A stretch of DNA of 64,000 nt, taken from assembly GCA_014773175.1 (NCBI GenBank), contig VXCM01001380.1:62001-126000 (forward strand). Direction: 5' to 3'. Position 1 is the first letter of the stretch; each line of letters opens with the position of its first letter. The stretch is from Lucifuga dentata (taxonomy: Eukaryota; Chordata; Actinopteri; Ophidiiformes; Bythitidae). Shown here one piece after another: positions 45,502 to 56,865 of this stretch. The translations under genes and the position numbers were made by a program. The notes beneath the pieces were generated by a model, which was not told where the DNA came from, did not search any database, and saw only the letters and a program-made list of their open reading frames with translations.

Positions 45502-48240
45502 TTTGTTTAGCTGGGCGATGAGGGCGTCGGGTCGTCAGGGAAACGATATTCACCTGGTTTCGTTGGCTGAGCTTTACTAATTAGTGTCAGACCAGTGTTT
45601 GCTTTTCCCCTCGCAGACATTAAGTTTAATTAGTTTAGTTAATTTACTGCCTTTCTATTAGTTTTATTTTTTTTAAAATATAGAAACTTAGAACTTGTAT
45701 AACCCCTTTCCTTGTCAAAACTTTGAGCTATTTGTACTTACAAGGCTAAAACAGTCACAAGCATCAAAATTGGAAACAAATTGACCTTTATCGCACCCTC
45801 TACTGGTGACCTTTAGGAACTGCAGCAACAGTGTCACCTACCGAAGTCTCTGTATGGTTTTTGCATTGGACAAAAATGAAAAATAGCTTCATTTGCTGCT
45901 CAGAAATGCTGAGAGCATTTGTTATACCTGGATGATGATCTTTCCGACTCTTAAATGGCTTGAGTGTTATGAAACGCTTGAGGCGGCGAAGTGAGTCAAG
46001 TACACATCAGGTCACATGGTTCTGCACGTGGCGGTTTTGCAGCCAGCGGAGTCTCGTTGCAATAAACTTCCCGTAAGTGTCAACAGGCGAATAGCAGCTT
46101 AATCGCTTCTGGTTTCCTGATCCTCATAAGATCTAGATTTATCTGTTAAAATATGAGGCTCAGTAACAGCTCGCTCAAAGCTGGCAAGCTCCACCTGTCT
46201 GGTGCTCAAAGTGGATGAAAACAAGCACTAAGAATTCATCCAGGCTGGTAAAAAGTCAGTTTGTGGTGAGTTTAAGATCCCTCTGGACAATCCAATAATC
46301 CTTAAAAATTCAGCTGGGAAAACACGCGACCCAAACCTCAACTGACTGCTGCAAACCCATCATCATAAGTCCAAACGCTGAGACAACGTGACGGATAAAA
46401 TGCAGAAATACAAAGATGAAATGTGTTTTTATCAAATGTGGAGTGTTTTCTCTTTATTAGTAAAACAAAAAAATTAAGACATTTAGGGAATAAGGAAGCT
46501 TAAACACGACAAGAAAAAGGAAGGGAATTCCAAATATCCCAATATCTCATCAAATTCTTATTGATATTATATCATGTCTTCATTTAAATGAATTCAAATA
46601 TCTAGCAGCTGATTGGGTCGTTAGGCAGCATGAAGTTGACCTGATCTGATTAAATGAGCTTAGCTGCTGTTAGCCATTTTTTCTCCTTTTCCCCTGGCAG
46701 AGTTTGGCTTCCTTTGTCTTAGATTCTGTACATTTTAATCTGGTTTTTGGAGTTTCACGCATAAAATAAATATTTAAGCTTAAAACTCTCCTTGTCACGA
46801 CCTTGATCCTGTTTCTTATCTGGGATCGTTCAGATTTCTTGTGCCTTTGAGTTCATGATAGATTTGTCTTGGAGACAAAATTGAGACTTTAGCATTTTGT
46901 AAATTTTGTCTTTTGGACAAGAGGAACTTATATTTAACTCCTCCTCACTCTGTTTGAGATTTGGTGGTTTAATTCTTGTTCGCTGCTAATTAAACTGCAT
47001 TTTGTGTAAGAAGCTATTCAGTTAACTGGTATTTTCTCTTAAATAAAAATTATTTAAACTTTCAGCGTGTGTGTCGTTCCTCCTTGTCAGAATCTTGAGC
47101 CAGTTTAATCTTCCATCAATGACTTTTTACCATCATGTTTATCATAGTTTCCCTGAAATCTGATATTTAAAACATTTAATGCAGCTTAATTGCAGACACC
47201 ATCTTCTGGACTGATAATCACTGGATAAGGCTGCTTCCTGGAACAAACCCATTGCATGTGCTTGAGAAATACAAACCAGCTGTGGAGAAAAGCACTCCAA
47301 ATATTCATTTATTAATTAATCAGATTAATTAAAAGGCTCCATTTTTTGCCTGTTTAGTTAGGTCTAAGCCTTGATGTTTTAAAGATCTGCACATATTTGA
47401 ATTCACACCAGGCGATGGACACCACCGTTAAATATTTCTGAATTAGCATGTCTGAGGTGTATAATAAAAATCATGAAATAATCGCCTAAACATAACTTTA
47501 CTTTGGTGCGGCAAAGATATTGAATAACGGCAAAATGACCGACTTGCTCATCTGATCGCCGTCATTGCTGTGTGTGTGGTGCAGTGCATTATCTTGTTTG
47601 TTACTACAGTATCTTTGCTTAACACACACGGAGGTTCTTCAGGTAAAGCTGACCCGGATTTTGACCTGCAAACTTAGATTTTTAAAGAAACCTGCACATA
47701 AACCGACCCCCTGATGTTGTTCCATCAGTTTATTTGTTTAGCAAACTACCTGTTTTTCTGAGAATTGTCATAGTATTACTGTGATTTTCTGAAAATAATC
47801 CATGTACCGGTACCGGTAAACAGCTGATTACCGTAACTGATGGATCACGGCTTACTGGCCGCCACAAAATGTGCTGATAAGATGTTTAGTCAGGAAATAT
47901 CTCATTCTAAGGTATGATTTAAACTATTTTACATGATAGTGGTAATGGGTAGTATTTCCACCTCTGGAAATTTCGTTCTCTGGGATCTGATTTGAATTAC
48001 TTGTGTATAAGCCATTCCTCCCTATTTGCTTTGTGAAATTTGGTTAAAAAAAAACAAACAAAAAAAAAAAAAAATGGGCTTATACTCCAGTATATACGGT
48101 AGCTAGTTAACAATAAGTCCATCCATCCAATAGACTAACAAACTTTCAGTGAAAGTTGAAATGCTTTTCTTTTAATTCCAGTTTGCGTAAAACACTGAAA
48201 TGAAAATTAAAATGAGGTACCCTATATTTTTATTGCAATA
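44320..48240. other. Noncoding stretch with faint internal repeats, no gene seen
   Basis: No recognisable coding sequence. Diverged copies of a motif (gtcgttagg...ttgacctg/ttcacctg...gagctt) appear near 45000, 45530 and 46620. A second pair (ctgataa..cac..gat..aggct.ctt.ctggaacaaac) is at about 42715 and 47210. A long poly-T lies at 45462-45500. Confidence 0.5.
45793..45806 (-). promoter_or_regulatory. CTCF-like core, 13 of 14 positions
   Basis: The minus strand reads CCAGTAGAGGGTGC, one mismatch from the CTCF core. It lies 3.2 kb from the full match at 42616 and on the opposite strand, so the two would be in convergent orientation. Confidence 0.35.
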
Positions 48241-48300
48241 TTATCCTTACATGTAACTGGATATTTATATGTAAATATGACCCTGTGTTTACTTTCTTAG

Positions 48301-48404
48301 ACAAAAATGAAAAGACTGCGCCAGTCAAAACTCAGCTTTGGGAAGGAAGACAGGATGAGGAGCAGGAGATGAAGATGATGATGGAGGTGAGAGAGGAAGA
48401 GCAG
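48301..48404 (+). other. Splice-flanked Glu/Met-rich open segment (candidate exon)
   Basis: After the acceptor ttactttcttag, 34 codons stay open (starting KNEKTAPVKTQLWEGRQDEE) to the donor gagcag|gtactg. The entry phase fits the exit phase of the segment at 34018-34240. There is no recognised family, and it could be chance. Confidence 0.15.
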
Positions 48405-48817
48405 GTACTGCCCACTGTGTCCAGGAGAGGGTTAGCATTACGTCTCTGTTCAACACAAACAAAAACTGACCCGATCCAATTCTAAATATGTCATCATTAC
48501 CACATTGATATATACAGTATATGTTCTTTGGTAATTACAGTGGAACCTAAAGGCTCAATGTAACAACACACACACCTGGCATCAGTATAGTGTAATGTAG
48601 TATTACTGTATAACACACATTTTGCTTGTGTTTATGTACTGTTTGAGACACATTACTATAATTCAAATCCAAAATGATGCAAACTCAAACGAAAGATGAA
48701 ATAAAGAAGGTGTACATAATTTTACTAGATTATTTTTAATACAAGTGAGGATCAGAGAAAGGGACAGGCAGTGGACACAGGTGAGAGAGGACAAAGAGTC
48801 GAGGACAGAGAGATTTT

Positions 48818-48869
48818 TGCTTTTCATAACCTGCTTCCATATGAGACAGGAAACAGGTTATGAAAAGCA
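48818..48869. repeat. Hairpin with 16-bp perfect arms
   Basis: Arms tgcttttcataacctg (48818-48833) and caggttatgaaaagca (48854-48869) enclose a 20-base loop. The size is compatible with a small structured RNA, but there is no evidence of transcription. Confidence 0.8.
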
Positions 48870-49122
48870 GAGAGACAGATCATTTATGCTGCTGACTGAC
48901 ATGCTTTTAAAGCTGTTCTTATTGAATTTTATCTCTCCAAACGTCTTAAAATGCACGTAGTTAGATGAGGGAAATCAAAATTTATTTATATATTTATTCT
49001 TCTCTTTTTAAACTTTCTATATATCATTCTAGCATATTTTATATTTTAATCCATCAGATCTGGATTAATATCTGCATTTTGGATGAATTGCATCTGTTGA
49101 TAATCCATCGTAGGACACGTGT

Positions 49123-49160
49123 GATTTTTTTTTTTTTTTTCTNATTTTTTTTTTTTTTTT
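49123..49160. repeat. Poly-T tract with 1-N gap
   Basis: T runs surround N 49143. Confidence 0.8.
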
Positions 49161-49500
49161 CATTAAGATTGGTGTCATATTTTTTTGAGAAAGAGGCAAA
49201 AATGTCGTTAAAATGCAGAGAATAAGACTCAACAACAACCTGGTGTTAATTGATTAATTAAGCTGTAAATTGATTGTGTTTGTGAGCTACTTTTTTTTTC
49301 ATTCTCTGCGTGTGTTTGTGTGTCTAGGAGCTAAGCTGACAAATTATTAATTTAAGAGTTATATGTTGTATTTTTCTTTAAGACACAGTCAATTTCCTGT
49401 GACGACCAAGAAAGCAGAAATTAATTAGTGTGTGAGTAAAACTAATTTAATTTAAAATAAAATCAGAGTCACCAGCGGTTAGCATCATACTTACATTATC

Positions 49501-49531
<31 letters not shown>

Positions 49532-49650
49532 AATGGATGATGTCTCCAGCTCAAACAGCTGTAGGTTGTTAGGGTCGGCCATGTATTAAACTAGAGCCAT
49601 GGGAAGAGAGGAGGAGGGAGGTGAAGAGTCGCTGAGATGCCAACAGCTAN

Positions 49651-49711
<61 letters not shown>
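49651..49711 (+). repeat. (GT)n microsatellite next to a 1-N gap
   Basis: About 30 perfect GT units start right after N 49650, so the real array may be longer. A smaller (GT)n lies at 49506-49531 and a (CA)n at 49837-49857. Confidence 0.9.
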
Positions 49712-49714
<3 letters not shown>

Positions 49715-49884
49715 CTCATAAACCCAGTATTTGGCCTACGTTCAGCAGAGACCAAAAAAACGAAGACTTCTTCCAAATCATACCCTAGTGCTCGTGGTGC
49801 TCACACACAAAACACTTGTGCACGTGCATGCAGCCACACACACACACACACACACACCTCTCTCTCAGCTCTGTTATCGCCTCC

Positions 49885-50175
49885 CCAGCTAGAAGAGAAT
49901 GTTCCCACAGCTTCGCATAACGTTCCCTATAGATAATGCAAATGTCACAGGGAAAACGTTTCAAACATTAGTAGAACGTTTGAAGAACGTTCAATATTTC
50001 AAATAACGTTCTTGCAATGTTGTAGTGTTGACAAAGGTAGAACGTTCTGTCTGCAACATTCTCAAGACTTTGTTAATATAACGTTCTTTGAAGAACATTC
50101 CTAAAACATTACATGTCAGCTGAAATAGAACATTATGTCTGCAACATTCTGAGAATGTTGTGAAGACTGTCAATA
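49885..50175. repeat. Degenerate minisatellite of AACGTTC-type units
   Basis: Seven AACGTT hexamers occur in about 200 bp with recurring blocks (gaacgttctgtctgcaacat, gaagaacgttca, ctgcaacattctga). On the minus strand the repeat reads through as a repetitive peptide (NVLRMLQTERS-like), which explains the open frame. Satellite-like, noncoding. Confidence 0.75.
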
Positions 50176-50429
50176 TAAATAAATACATAAATAAATAATA
50201 ATGATATATAAACTATATCTGGCGAAATAATTTCTTTTCCTCAAAAAGAACAAATTCATGCAGTAGAGGATTTATTATATGAGAAGCAATGAATTTCAAG
50301 TTGAAGTGTGTGTGTGTGTGTGTGTGTGTGTGTAAGTGCTGCGTCACAACAACAAGGCCCCTCCGGCGTTCCCGTCAGACCTGATGAATCCTCTCCCAGG
50401 AACACACCAAACCTCAACGGCTTTTACAC

Positions 50430-50545
50430 ATCCCGGCTGTGACTAATTGCTGGAATATGGTGCATCTCAGGCTGATAAACGGAGCCGGACGCCATTTTTC
50501 TGCCACGCTTATTTTTTAATCTTTTACAGGAACATAAATATGCTT
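50430..50545. promoter_or_regulatory. Enhancer-like block (candidate conserved noncoding element)
   Basis: Unique sequence with tgactaattgctgg, ggctgataaacgg (GATA/forkhead-type) and cgccattttt. It has neither repeats nor coding signal. The call is motif-based inference. Confidence 0.25.
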
Positions 50546-50786
50546 AAGTAGAAGGGCAGGGACCGACTGTAAAGTTACGGCTTCAGTCAAAGCAGAAGTA
50601 AATCCTGTGTTTCTGCAGAGATTTGTTAAGGTGTCTTTGTTTTTGCGGTTAGATAATGGGAACATCGAGGAAGCGTGTGCGTACATTCCACTTTATTTCT
50701 TTTTTGGTCACGTCTTCATCGCCGCGGGGGGTTTAGGGAGGAAGAGGAGCAGCAGATGGACTCAGAATGTGACGTTCTGTCCTCAG

Positions 50787-50874
50787 GAGCAGAGAAGCGG
50801 GTCAGATCCATTTGTCCTTGAAGTCAAATCGAGCCAAAGCAGCAACTTCAGAGGCGGCAAAATGATTGCGGACG
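50787..50874 (+). other. Splice-flanked open segment (candidate exon)
   Basis: After gttctgtcctcag, 29 codons are open, starting EQRSGSDPFVLEVKSSQSSN, to a weak donor gacg|gtacac. It enters in phase 0, matching the exit of 48301-48404. Unrecognised. Confidence 0.13.
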
Positions 50875-51071
50875 GTACACTCCTCTTTTCCGTCCCTCGC
50901 ATGATCAGCTTTTCCACACACGCACACACACACACTCCGTTTGCATCCAGCAACAAAAGGATTTGGGACGCGTCGTGTGTAAAAGCCTGATTTGAACATT
51001 TGCTGTCCTCGTCTTTCTTTTGAAGATGTGACTCATTTTTCTTTCATGTCCAGGATTTTGGCGTTGGGGCC

Positions 51072-51112
<41 letters not shown>
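51072..51112 (+). repeat. (TGA)n trinucleotide microsatellite
   Basis: About 13 TGA units. One frame reads as poly-Asp, giving a spurious open frame. Confidence 0.92.
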
Positions 51113-51113
<1 letters not shown>

Positions 51114-51692
51114 CTTTCAGAGCACGATGTGTTCTCAGCTATTGGAGTTAGATTTTAAAATGTGTTTGTGGACTTCAGAGGATGATTTTTGGTGACTTTT
51201 TGACCTTTCCTCTATGCCACCATCATAAGTTGTCTTGAAAAATAATGGACAAATTTCCATTAAATTTCACTTTATGATGGCGTGATGAGGTCACGCCATC
51301 AAATTCATAATTCTGTCATAATTCTGGGTCATTTCCATCCGTGTCAGAATGAACTTTGGCTAAATGATTAAAATCCTGACTCGTATAATTAACAGCTGCA
51401 GGTCCCATAAATATTAATACTACTTTAGATCTTTAATTTTTATTGTCTCAGCTGCAATAAACCAAGATATAGACCAACATAAAAAACCTCTACTGTATCA
51501 AATACTTACTATGTCCGTGCATGCATCAACGTGCATGTGCATACACACAAAATCCACCTCGTTCAGGTTCATGTTTGGGGTCATGGGGTCATGTTTTGAT
51601 GAGTTTGGATTAAATTATGGGTTCGACATACAGCAAGCGATGCGTTCAGTTCCACAGCGAATCGCGGGTCTCACCGTGGTTGGTGAGCAATG

Positions 51693-51706
51693 GTTGCCAT
51701 GGAAAC
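51693..51706. promoter_or_regulatory. RFX X-box-like palindrome
   Basis: GTTGCCATGGAAAC, identical to the 14 bases at 15652-15665. Surrounding bases differ, so the match is not due to a shared repeat. Confidence 0.4.
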
Positions 51707-51779
51707 AGACAAACAAAAGCAGATCAGAAGTAGCAAAAATGTAATAAATGCAGGCCAAAATATACAAATAAATATTAAG

Positions 51780-52080
51780 CACAAAAATTATTTTAAATTA
51801 TTTAAATTTAAATTTGTACTATAAATATACATACCTGTTCAGTTAAAAACTAATTTTATATATTTTAACAATATCAAATCAAGTATAATTTGCATGCAGT
51901 TGTGTTAGCATTTAGCTTTAACTGTGTAAAATAATAGCACAAGAGATGATCTTTGCTATGATATGTATTGATTGTTTAGATTGGCTGTATACTGTTAGCT
52001 CATTGGTCCGTCAGTGAAACCCCTGCTGATTGGTCATCGTCAGGCGAAAGCAGTGAAAAGTTGGAAAATTTTATTTAAAA
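51780..52080. other. AT-rich noncoding stretch, no gene seen
   Basis: Mostly A/T-rich sequence without repeats or exon-like segments. Confidence 0.6.
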
Positions 52081-52350
52081 TTTTATTATTAAAATCAACT
52101 TGTTGATACTTGAAAAGTTCTTGGAATAGGTAATCCATCATCGCTGGGTTTTTTTTTTTTTTTTTTTTNTTTTTTTTTTTTTTTTTTTGAAATTACGTAA
52201 TTTTAGCGTTTAAGCACAGTAAAAAGTGTAGAGTGATCTGAAAATGCTTCCTGTTGTCAGTTTTTCATGACAGCACTTGAATGCACCAGGAGGAAGCATT
52301 TTCAGATCACTGCAAAACGATCGTGAAAAATGGCCAGTATGGTCCTTTAA
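52081..52350 (-). mobile_element. MITE family A fragment, chimeric, with hairpin and gap
   Basis: Family A internal sequence (aaaatcaacttgttgatact, taggtaatccatcatc) leads to a poly-T gap (N 52169). A foreign hairpin follows, then the terminal piece ccagtatggtccttt at the TTAA. The element has clearly been rearranged. Confidence 0.75.
52232..52311. repeat. Hairpin with 21-bp perfect arms
   Basis: agtgatctgaaaatgcttcc-t (52232-52252) pairs exactly with 52291-52311 across a 38-base loop. It lies inside the rearranged MITE and is not found in other copies. Confidence 0.88.
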
Positions 52351-52964
52351 TTTTGGAGGCCATGCACAACCACGCTTAAAATATTTGATAATTGTTTTAC
52401 ACATAAAGCACCTTCTCTCAGCTAGAAATTAATATTTTTTTCTTTTTTTTTTGTGCATGATCCCTATCTAAATACTTTAAATAAATAAATAGCCATAATT
52501 CTTATATGTATGTGGATAATCTGCTGCTATAAAGAACAAATACAGATTGGTTATGGCATTAAAAAACTGAAGATGTGTTGGGGAAAGAAGAGACAAAAAG
52601 AAAAAAAAACACTTTGAACATTCTAACAGGAACATCATGAGCAGATATAATAAGTTTATGGAAAATCTGGTCTTACGTTGCACTAACAACGCTGCTGGCA
52701 CCAACGCCAGGCGACGGGTCTGTTTATGGAACTTTTTAAAGGTATTCCAGTTAAGCTGACAGTGATGCATGCATGCTGAAAACACTGCATGCTGCACTTT
52801 TCACCGAGTTTGAGGAGAACTTCTAATATTCTGATATTGTTACCAACTGTGACCTTATTTGAGGTGAGCGTGAATCACTCCTCGCACTCATGCTGCACAC
52901 CCACCATGGAAATTTCAAGTTGGGAATTTCCAGTCAAGATGGAGCGGCTCGACTACAAGCTTGG

Positions 52965-52985
52965 NTTTTTTTTTTTTTTTTTTTT
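52965..52985. repeat. Poly-T tract after a 1-N gap
   Basis: N 52965 is followed by a T run of about 20 bases. Confidence 0.8.
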
Positions 52986-53419
52986 TGTTCCTTTCTGCAG
53001 TCGTGACCTACAAACGTGTGTGAAATTTACACTCAGTGAATTTGACCTACAGAGAGCAGATGGAAACGTGCGCCGTATTCTGTAGAATACGATGCCCTAG
53101 ATTAGGGTTTAATTGAATGCCTGTGTGTGTAGTGTGTGTGTGTGTCTCTGGTAGGATTTTCCAAAGATGAAGGATGATCCCTTAGCGCGCTCGTCTTTGC
53201 ATGGTTTTCATCAGTGACATGGTGCTTCCTGTTATGACCTGCTGGCCTAGAGTCTCGTTTTTCAGTTTATGTATCGCTTTTATATACATATTCAAACCCG
53301 CAAGTATCCCATAGGTATTAAAGGAATATTCTGAATATGACCATGGATACAAAGCTAACTGGAAACAGCATCCAGTGTTTATGTGCGCCATATAACTCCT
53401 CTAAATCCCTGCACTTTAA

Positions 53420-53994
53420 AGGACCATACCACCAATTTTGCATGTTAGAACCTAATATATTCAATTTTCATGTAATGTTTCTGACAATCATTTCCCAAAG
53501 CATACTACTGGAACGGTGAATTAAAAATGTTTTTCCTACCTTCCAGACCTCCATTGGTTTCAGTTCATTCTGCTATTAAAATCAACTTGTTGATACTGTA
53601 AACGTTCTTGGGATAGGTAATCCATCATCACCAACAAGACGTGTATTCAGGTTTTTTTAGAAGTTATGTAATTTTAGTGTTTAAGCTCAATAAAAAGCGT
53701 GGAGTGAATGTATGCCTCCACCGGGGAATATAGTCCCAAAAGAAGACCTGCGTTTATGGAAAAATTTAAAGGACCGTGACTTCATAAGGCTGTGTAACTA
53801 TTAGCAGGAGAAACATGGATTTTTAAGGTGGGTGTATCACTTGAATATTTGATTTTGAAAGATTAAGAGATTTTGCAAAATATCAGGAAAGCTGAAATAC
53901 AGTTTTATCCTTTGGGAAATGATTGTCAGTAACGTAACGTGTATGAAAATTAAATATATTAGGCTGAAACATGCAAAATGGGTGGTATGGTCCT
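53420..53994 (-). mobile_element. MITE family A copy 6 (575 bp, reverse)
   Basis: Near-complete copy with TTAA at 53416-53419 and 53995-53998 and clean ends AGGACCATACCACC and GGTGGTATGGTCCT. Confidence 0.93.
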
Positions 53995-54076
53995 TTAAAA
54001 GAAAATTTAAAGGGCACATATACAGTACAGATTTCCATGCACACTCACTTATCATTTTCAGGGTCACAGAGGACCG

Positions 54077-54224
54077 GAAATGATTGTCAGTAACATTACA
54101 TGTATGAAAATTGAATGTATTAGGCTCAAATATGCAAAATGGNGAAATGATTGTCAGTAACATTACATGTATGAAAATTGAATGTATTAGGCTCAAATAT
54201 GCAAAATGGACTGTATGGTCCTTT
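54077..54224 (+). mobile_element. Solo right end of MITE family A, falsely duplicated
   Basis: The terminal 80 or so bases (gaaatgattgtcagtaacat ... gtatggtcct) ends at TTAA 54225-54228. The first 66 bases appear twice around N 54143 (period 67), an assembly artefact. Confidence 0.85.
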
Positions 54225-54239
54225 AAGGTTTCTCATGCA

Positions 54240-54540
54240 GCTTTGTGTGTTGCTCTAAACGTGGTACCATTAGCATGCGCGTACAAAAACACAACGCCGA
54301 ATATTAGCGCCCACCACGGCTTGACGTGGAACAACGACGTCCTCAGAGGCATCGGGAAGCGTCTTTCACGGCGGGGGTCGTCTATTTCTGCGCGGCCTCT
54401 CCCGGGACGAAGACGCCGCTGACTTTCCACCCTGAAAAGCGCTCAGTCAACGTTAGCAAGGCGCTGCTGCTCACGCTGCGCGACAACGCCGGTCCGACCA
54501 AAGTCAACAAGGCACACTGTGTGTGTGTGTGTGTAACTAA
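54240..54540. promoter_or_regulatory. CpG-rich segment
   Basis: CpG is frequent (gcgcgg, cgacgtc, acggcggggg, gctgcgcgacaacgccgg) against the CpG-poor AT-rich surroundings. No exon was recognised. It could be an unmethylated island or promoter. Confidence 0.25.
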
Positions 54541-54619
54541 AGGAGAAAACGGGGGGCCGTCAGGGAGGACGACCGTGACTCCTGTGTGACCACACAACGC
54601 CCAGAATAATGGCTTCATT

Positions 54620-54623
<4 letters not shown>

Positions 54624-54660
<37 letters not shown>
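54624..54660 (+). repeat. (CA)n microsatellite
   Basis: About 18 CA units. The next array, (GT)n, is at 54948-54979. Confidence 0.9.
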
Positions 54661-54662
<2 letters not shown>

Positions 54663-54943
54663 ACGTTTCTCTATTTTGACCTGGTTTAAGTTCCACTTTT
54701 GTGAAATTCAGGCAACTTGTGATTGGCAGAAAAGTTTGCAAATATGTGAAGCTACTCATTGTGTTGTTCTGTGTGGAAAAAAAAAAACACATTTCTCGCA
54801 CACACACACACTCTCAAGCATTTCCCATGAGGCTTTGAGCATGAATGGGATTTGACATGACGGACAAGAAATGTTAAAGGCCTATAGAGAAGAAGTAAAA
54901 CCTTGATTTATCACCGTGGAACCTATCCATCAGGATTCAGGAA

Positions 54944-54980
<37 letters not shown>

Positions 54981-55039
54981 TACGCTCGCTTCACGTGCAC
55001 ATGCATGTTTATATACATACATCCCATGCTGATCTATCG

Positions 55040-55390
55040 CGTCAAAGAGGAGGGATCTGCAAAGTCGCTGCCGCAATTAGGCCTCTGGGTCACATGAAAG
55101 GCCTGCTGCAGCGTCGCAGGAAAAAGCTGCGAGCGAGCCAAAAAAAAAAGCGGGCAAAGTGGGAAAAGCGGGCCGCATCGATCGTTTTCATGCGTACCCA
55201 CACGCATTCCTGCGCGGCGAGCTCGCAGCTGCCCGCGTGGCGTGTCGGGGTGGTTTTCGGGGCAGTGATTCGCCCGTTTGGGAGACTCTCTGGATTCCTT
55301 CTCCACCGCTTCTCCTCTTCTTGTTTTCGCTCTTTTCCAGCTCATTTCACACTCTGACAGGCTGCGAGCGCGGCAGGACAGCGGTTTGAG
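55040..55390. promoter_or_regulatory. CpG-rich segment
   Basis: Contains gctgcgagcgagcc, gcgggccgcatcgatcg, cctgcgcggcgagctcgcag and gagcgcggc. It lies between two GT arrays. No recognised coding exon. A promoter is possible, but unsupported by other signals. Confidence 0.25.
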
Positions 55391-55472
55391 CATTAAGTGT
55401 GTGTGTGTTGTGTTTGGGCACGGCGGCGATGGAGTTTGCAGCGTGCGTGTGCCCACGCAACCGAGCGTTCCT

Positions 55473-55475
<3 letters not shown>

Positions 55476-55505
<30 letters not shown>

Positions 55506-55533
55506 TAGACAGAAGCAAGAATGTGACCATGTG

Positions 55534-55608
<75 letters not shown>

Positions 55609-55626
55609 NNNNNNNNNNNNNNNNNN

Positions 55627-55665
<39 letters not shown>
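55476..55665 (+). repeat. Long (GT)n microsatellite with 18-N gap
   Basis: GT arrays at 55476-55504 and 55542-55665 are interrupted by Ns at 55609-55626. The true array length is unknown and could be much longer. Confidence 0.93.
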
Positions 55666-55666
<1 letters not shown>

Positions 55667-55816
55667 TGCCTCATCTCATGCCTGCCTGTCTGGTATTTCA
55701 CAGCATCTCCCACTCAAAATGAAACCTCAGAATCTGAAGGATCCAAAGAAAATCCAATTTTTTAATGTCATTTACTGAAAATAAATCAAAGGCAAAAAGA
55801 TTTGCACTCAGTTTAA

Positions 55817-56084
55817 AGGACCATACCGTCCATTTTTGCATGTTTGAGCCTAATATATTCAATTTTCATACACATAACGTTACTGACAATCATTTCTCAA
55901 AGCATACTACTGGAACAGTGAATTAAAAATGTTTTTCCTACCTTCCAGACCTCCATCTGTTTCAGTTCATTCTGGTACATTCTGGTTTTAAAAGATTAAG
56001 AGATTTTATCCTTTGGGAAATGATTGTCAGTAACATAACGTATGAAAATTGAACATATTAGGCTCAAACATGCAGTATGGTCCT
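55817..56084 (+). mobile_element. MITE family A copy (268 bp, internally deleted)
   Basis: TTAA lies at 55813-55816 and 56085-56088. Both ends are present, but about 310 bp of the interior is missing. Confidence 0.9.
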
Positions 56085-56865
56085 TTAAGGGCAATTATTA
56101 GATTTAGAAGCATTAATTAGAGTTTTTGGAGCAAAGGAAATGCATAGAAGCATCATTTGATGTTCCATATCTGACATGTCAGAGGATTTCCTCATCTATA
56201 CCCTCAGGAGAGTCAATTTAAAGTTCAAACAGCCAAAATTCTCCATTTTGTGAAGCATATCAACCAAATAATCGACTTATTTTTTAAATCTTGACAACCT
56301 GTGACATGTCATTAAATAAAGAAATTCAATTTAGGCTTATCGTTGATGGAAAAAGCTTGAGAAAGAATCCAACAAACTCCTGCTTTAGTTTCAGTTTATT
56401 TATCATCCAAAGGGAAATTTCATTTGCGCAGGCGACGAAAAACACACGCAACGCAAAAAATACACACTCATGACGTAGAAACACACAAATCCAGCTCATC
56501 GTTAAGATGGATACAAGCAGATTAAGATTAAAAAGTCATAAAATAAGGTTATGTAGAATTTTTTAGATGCATATTTTAATGCGTTCTTTCTATATAAATG
56601 GCGGGAAACATATAAAAGAAAATAAATGTTCACAATTTTCCGAGTTTATAATGAAATATTTTGGTTGAGAGCCTTAAACGCATCCTGAGCAGATCATTTT
56701 CAAATTTTTTTATTTATTTCCCTTACTTATAAATATGAGATCTGGCTTTTAATTCTGCTAATTGTTTCCTTTGGATCATAAATTGTATTTCACACTTCTA
56801 AACGTGATCGGCGCTTTCAGCTGAGTGTGTTTAGTGAAATCAGCTGCGTGTGGGCGGAACTTAAC

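Noticed and set aside
54326..54618. CpG-rich ORFs on both strands as coding exons
   Set aside because: Both strands are open because of base composition, and the frame enters a GT array. Kept only as a CpG-rich segment.
55393..55778. ORFs made of Cys-Val or Thr-His repeats
   Set aside because: They are translations of the (GT)n/(CA)n array with a gap. The same applies to frames at 19,700-19,900, 37,000-37,200 and 49,600-49,900.
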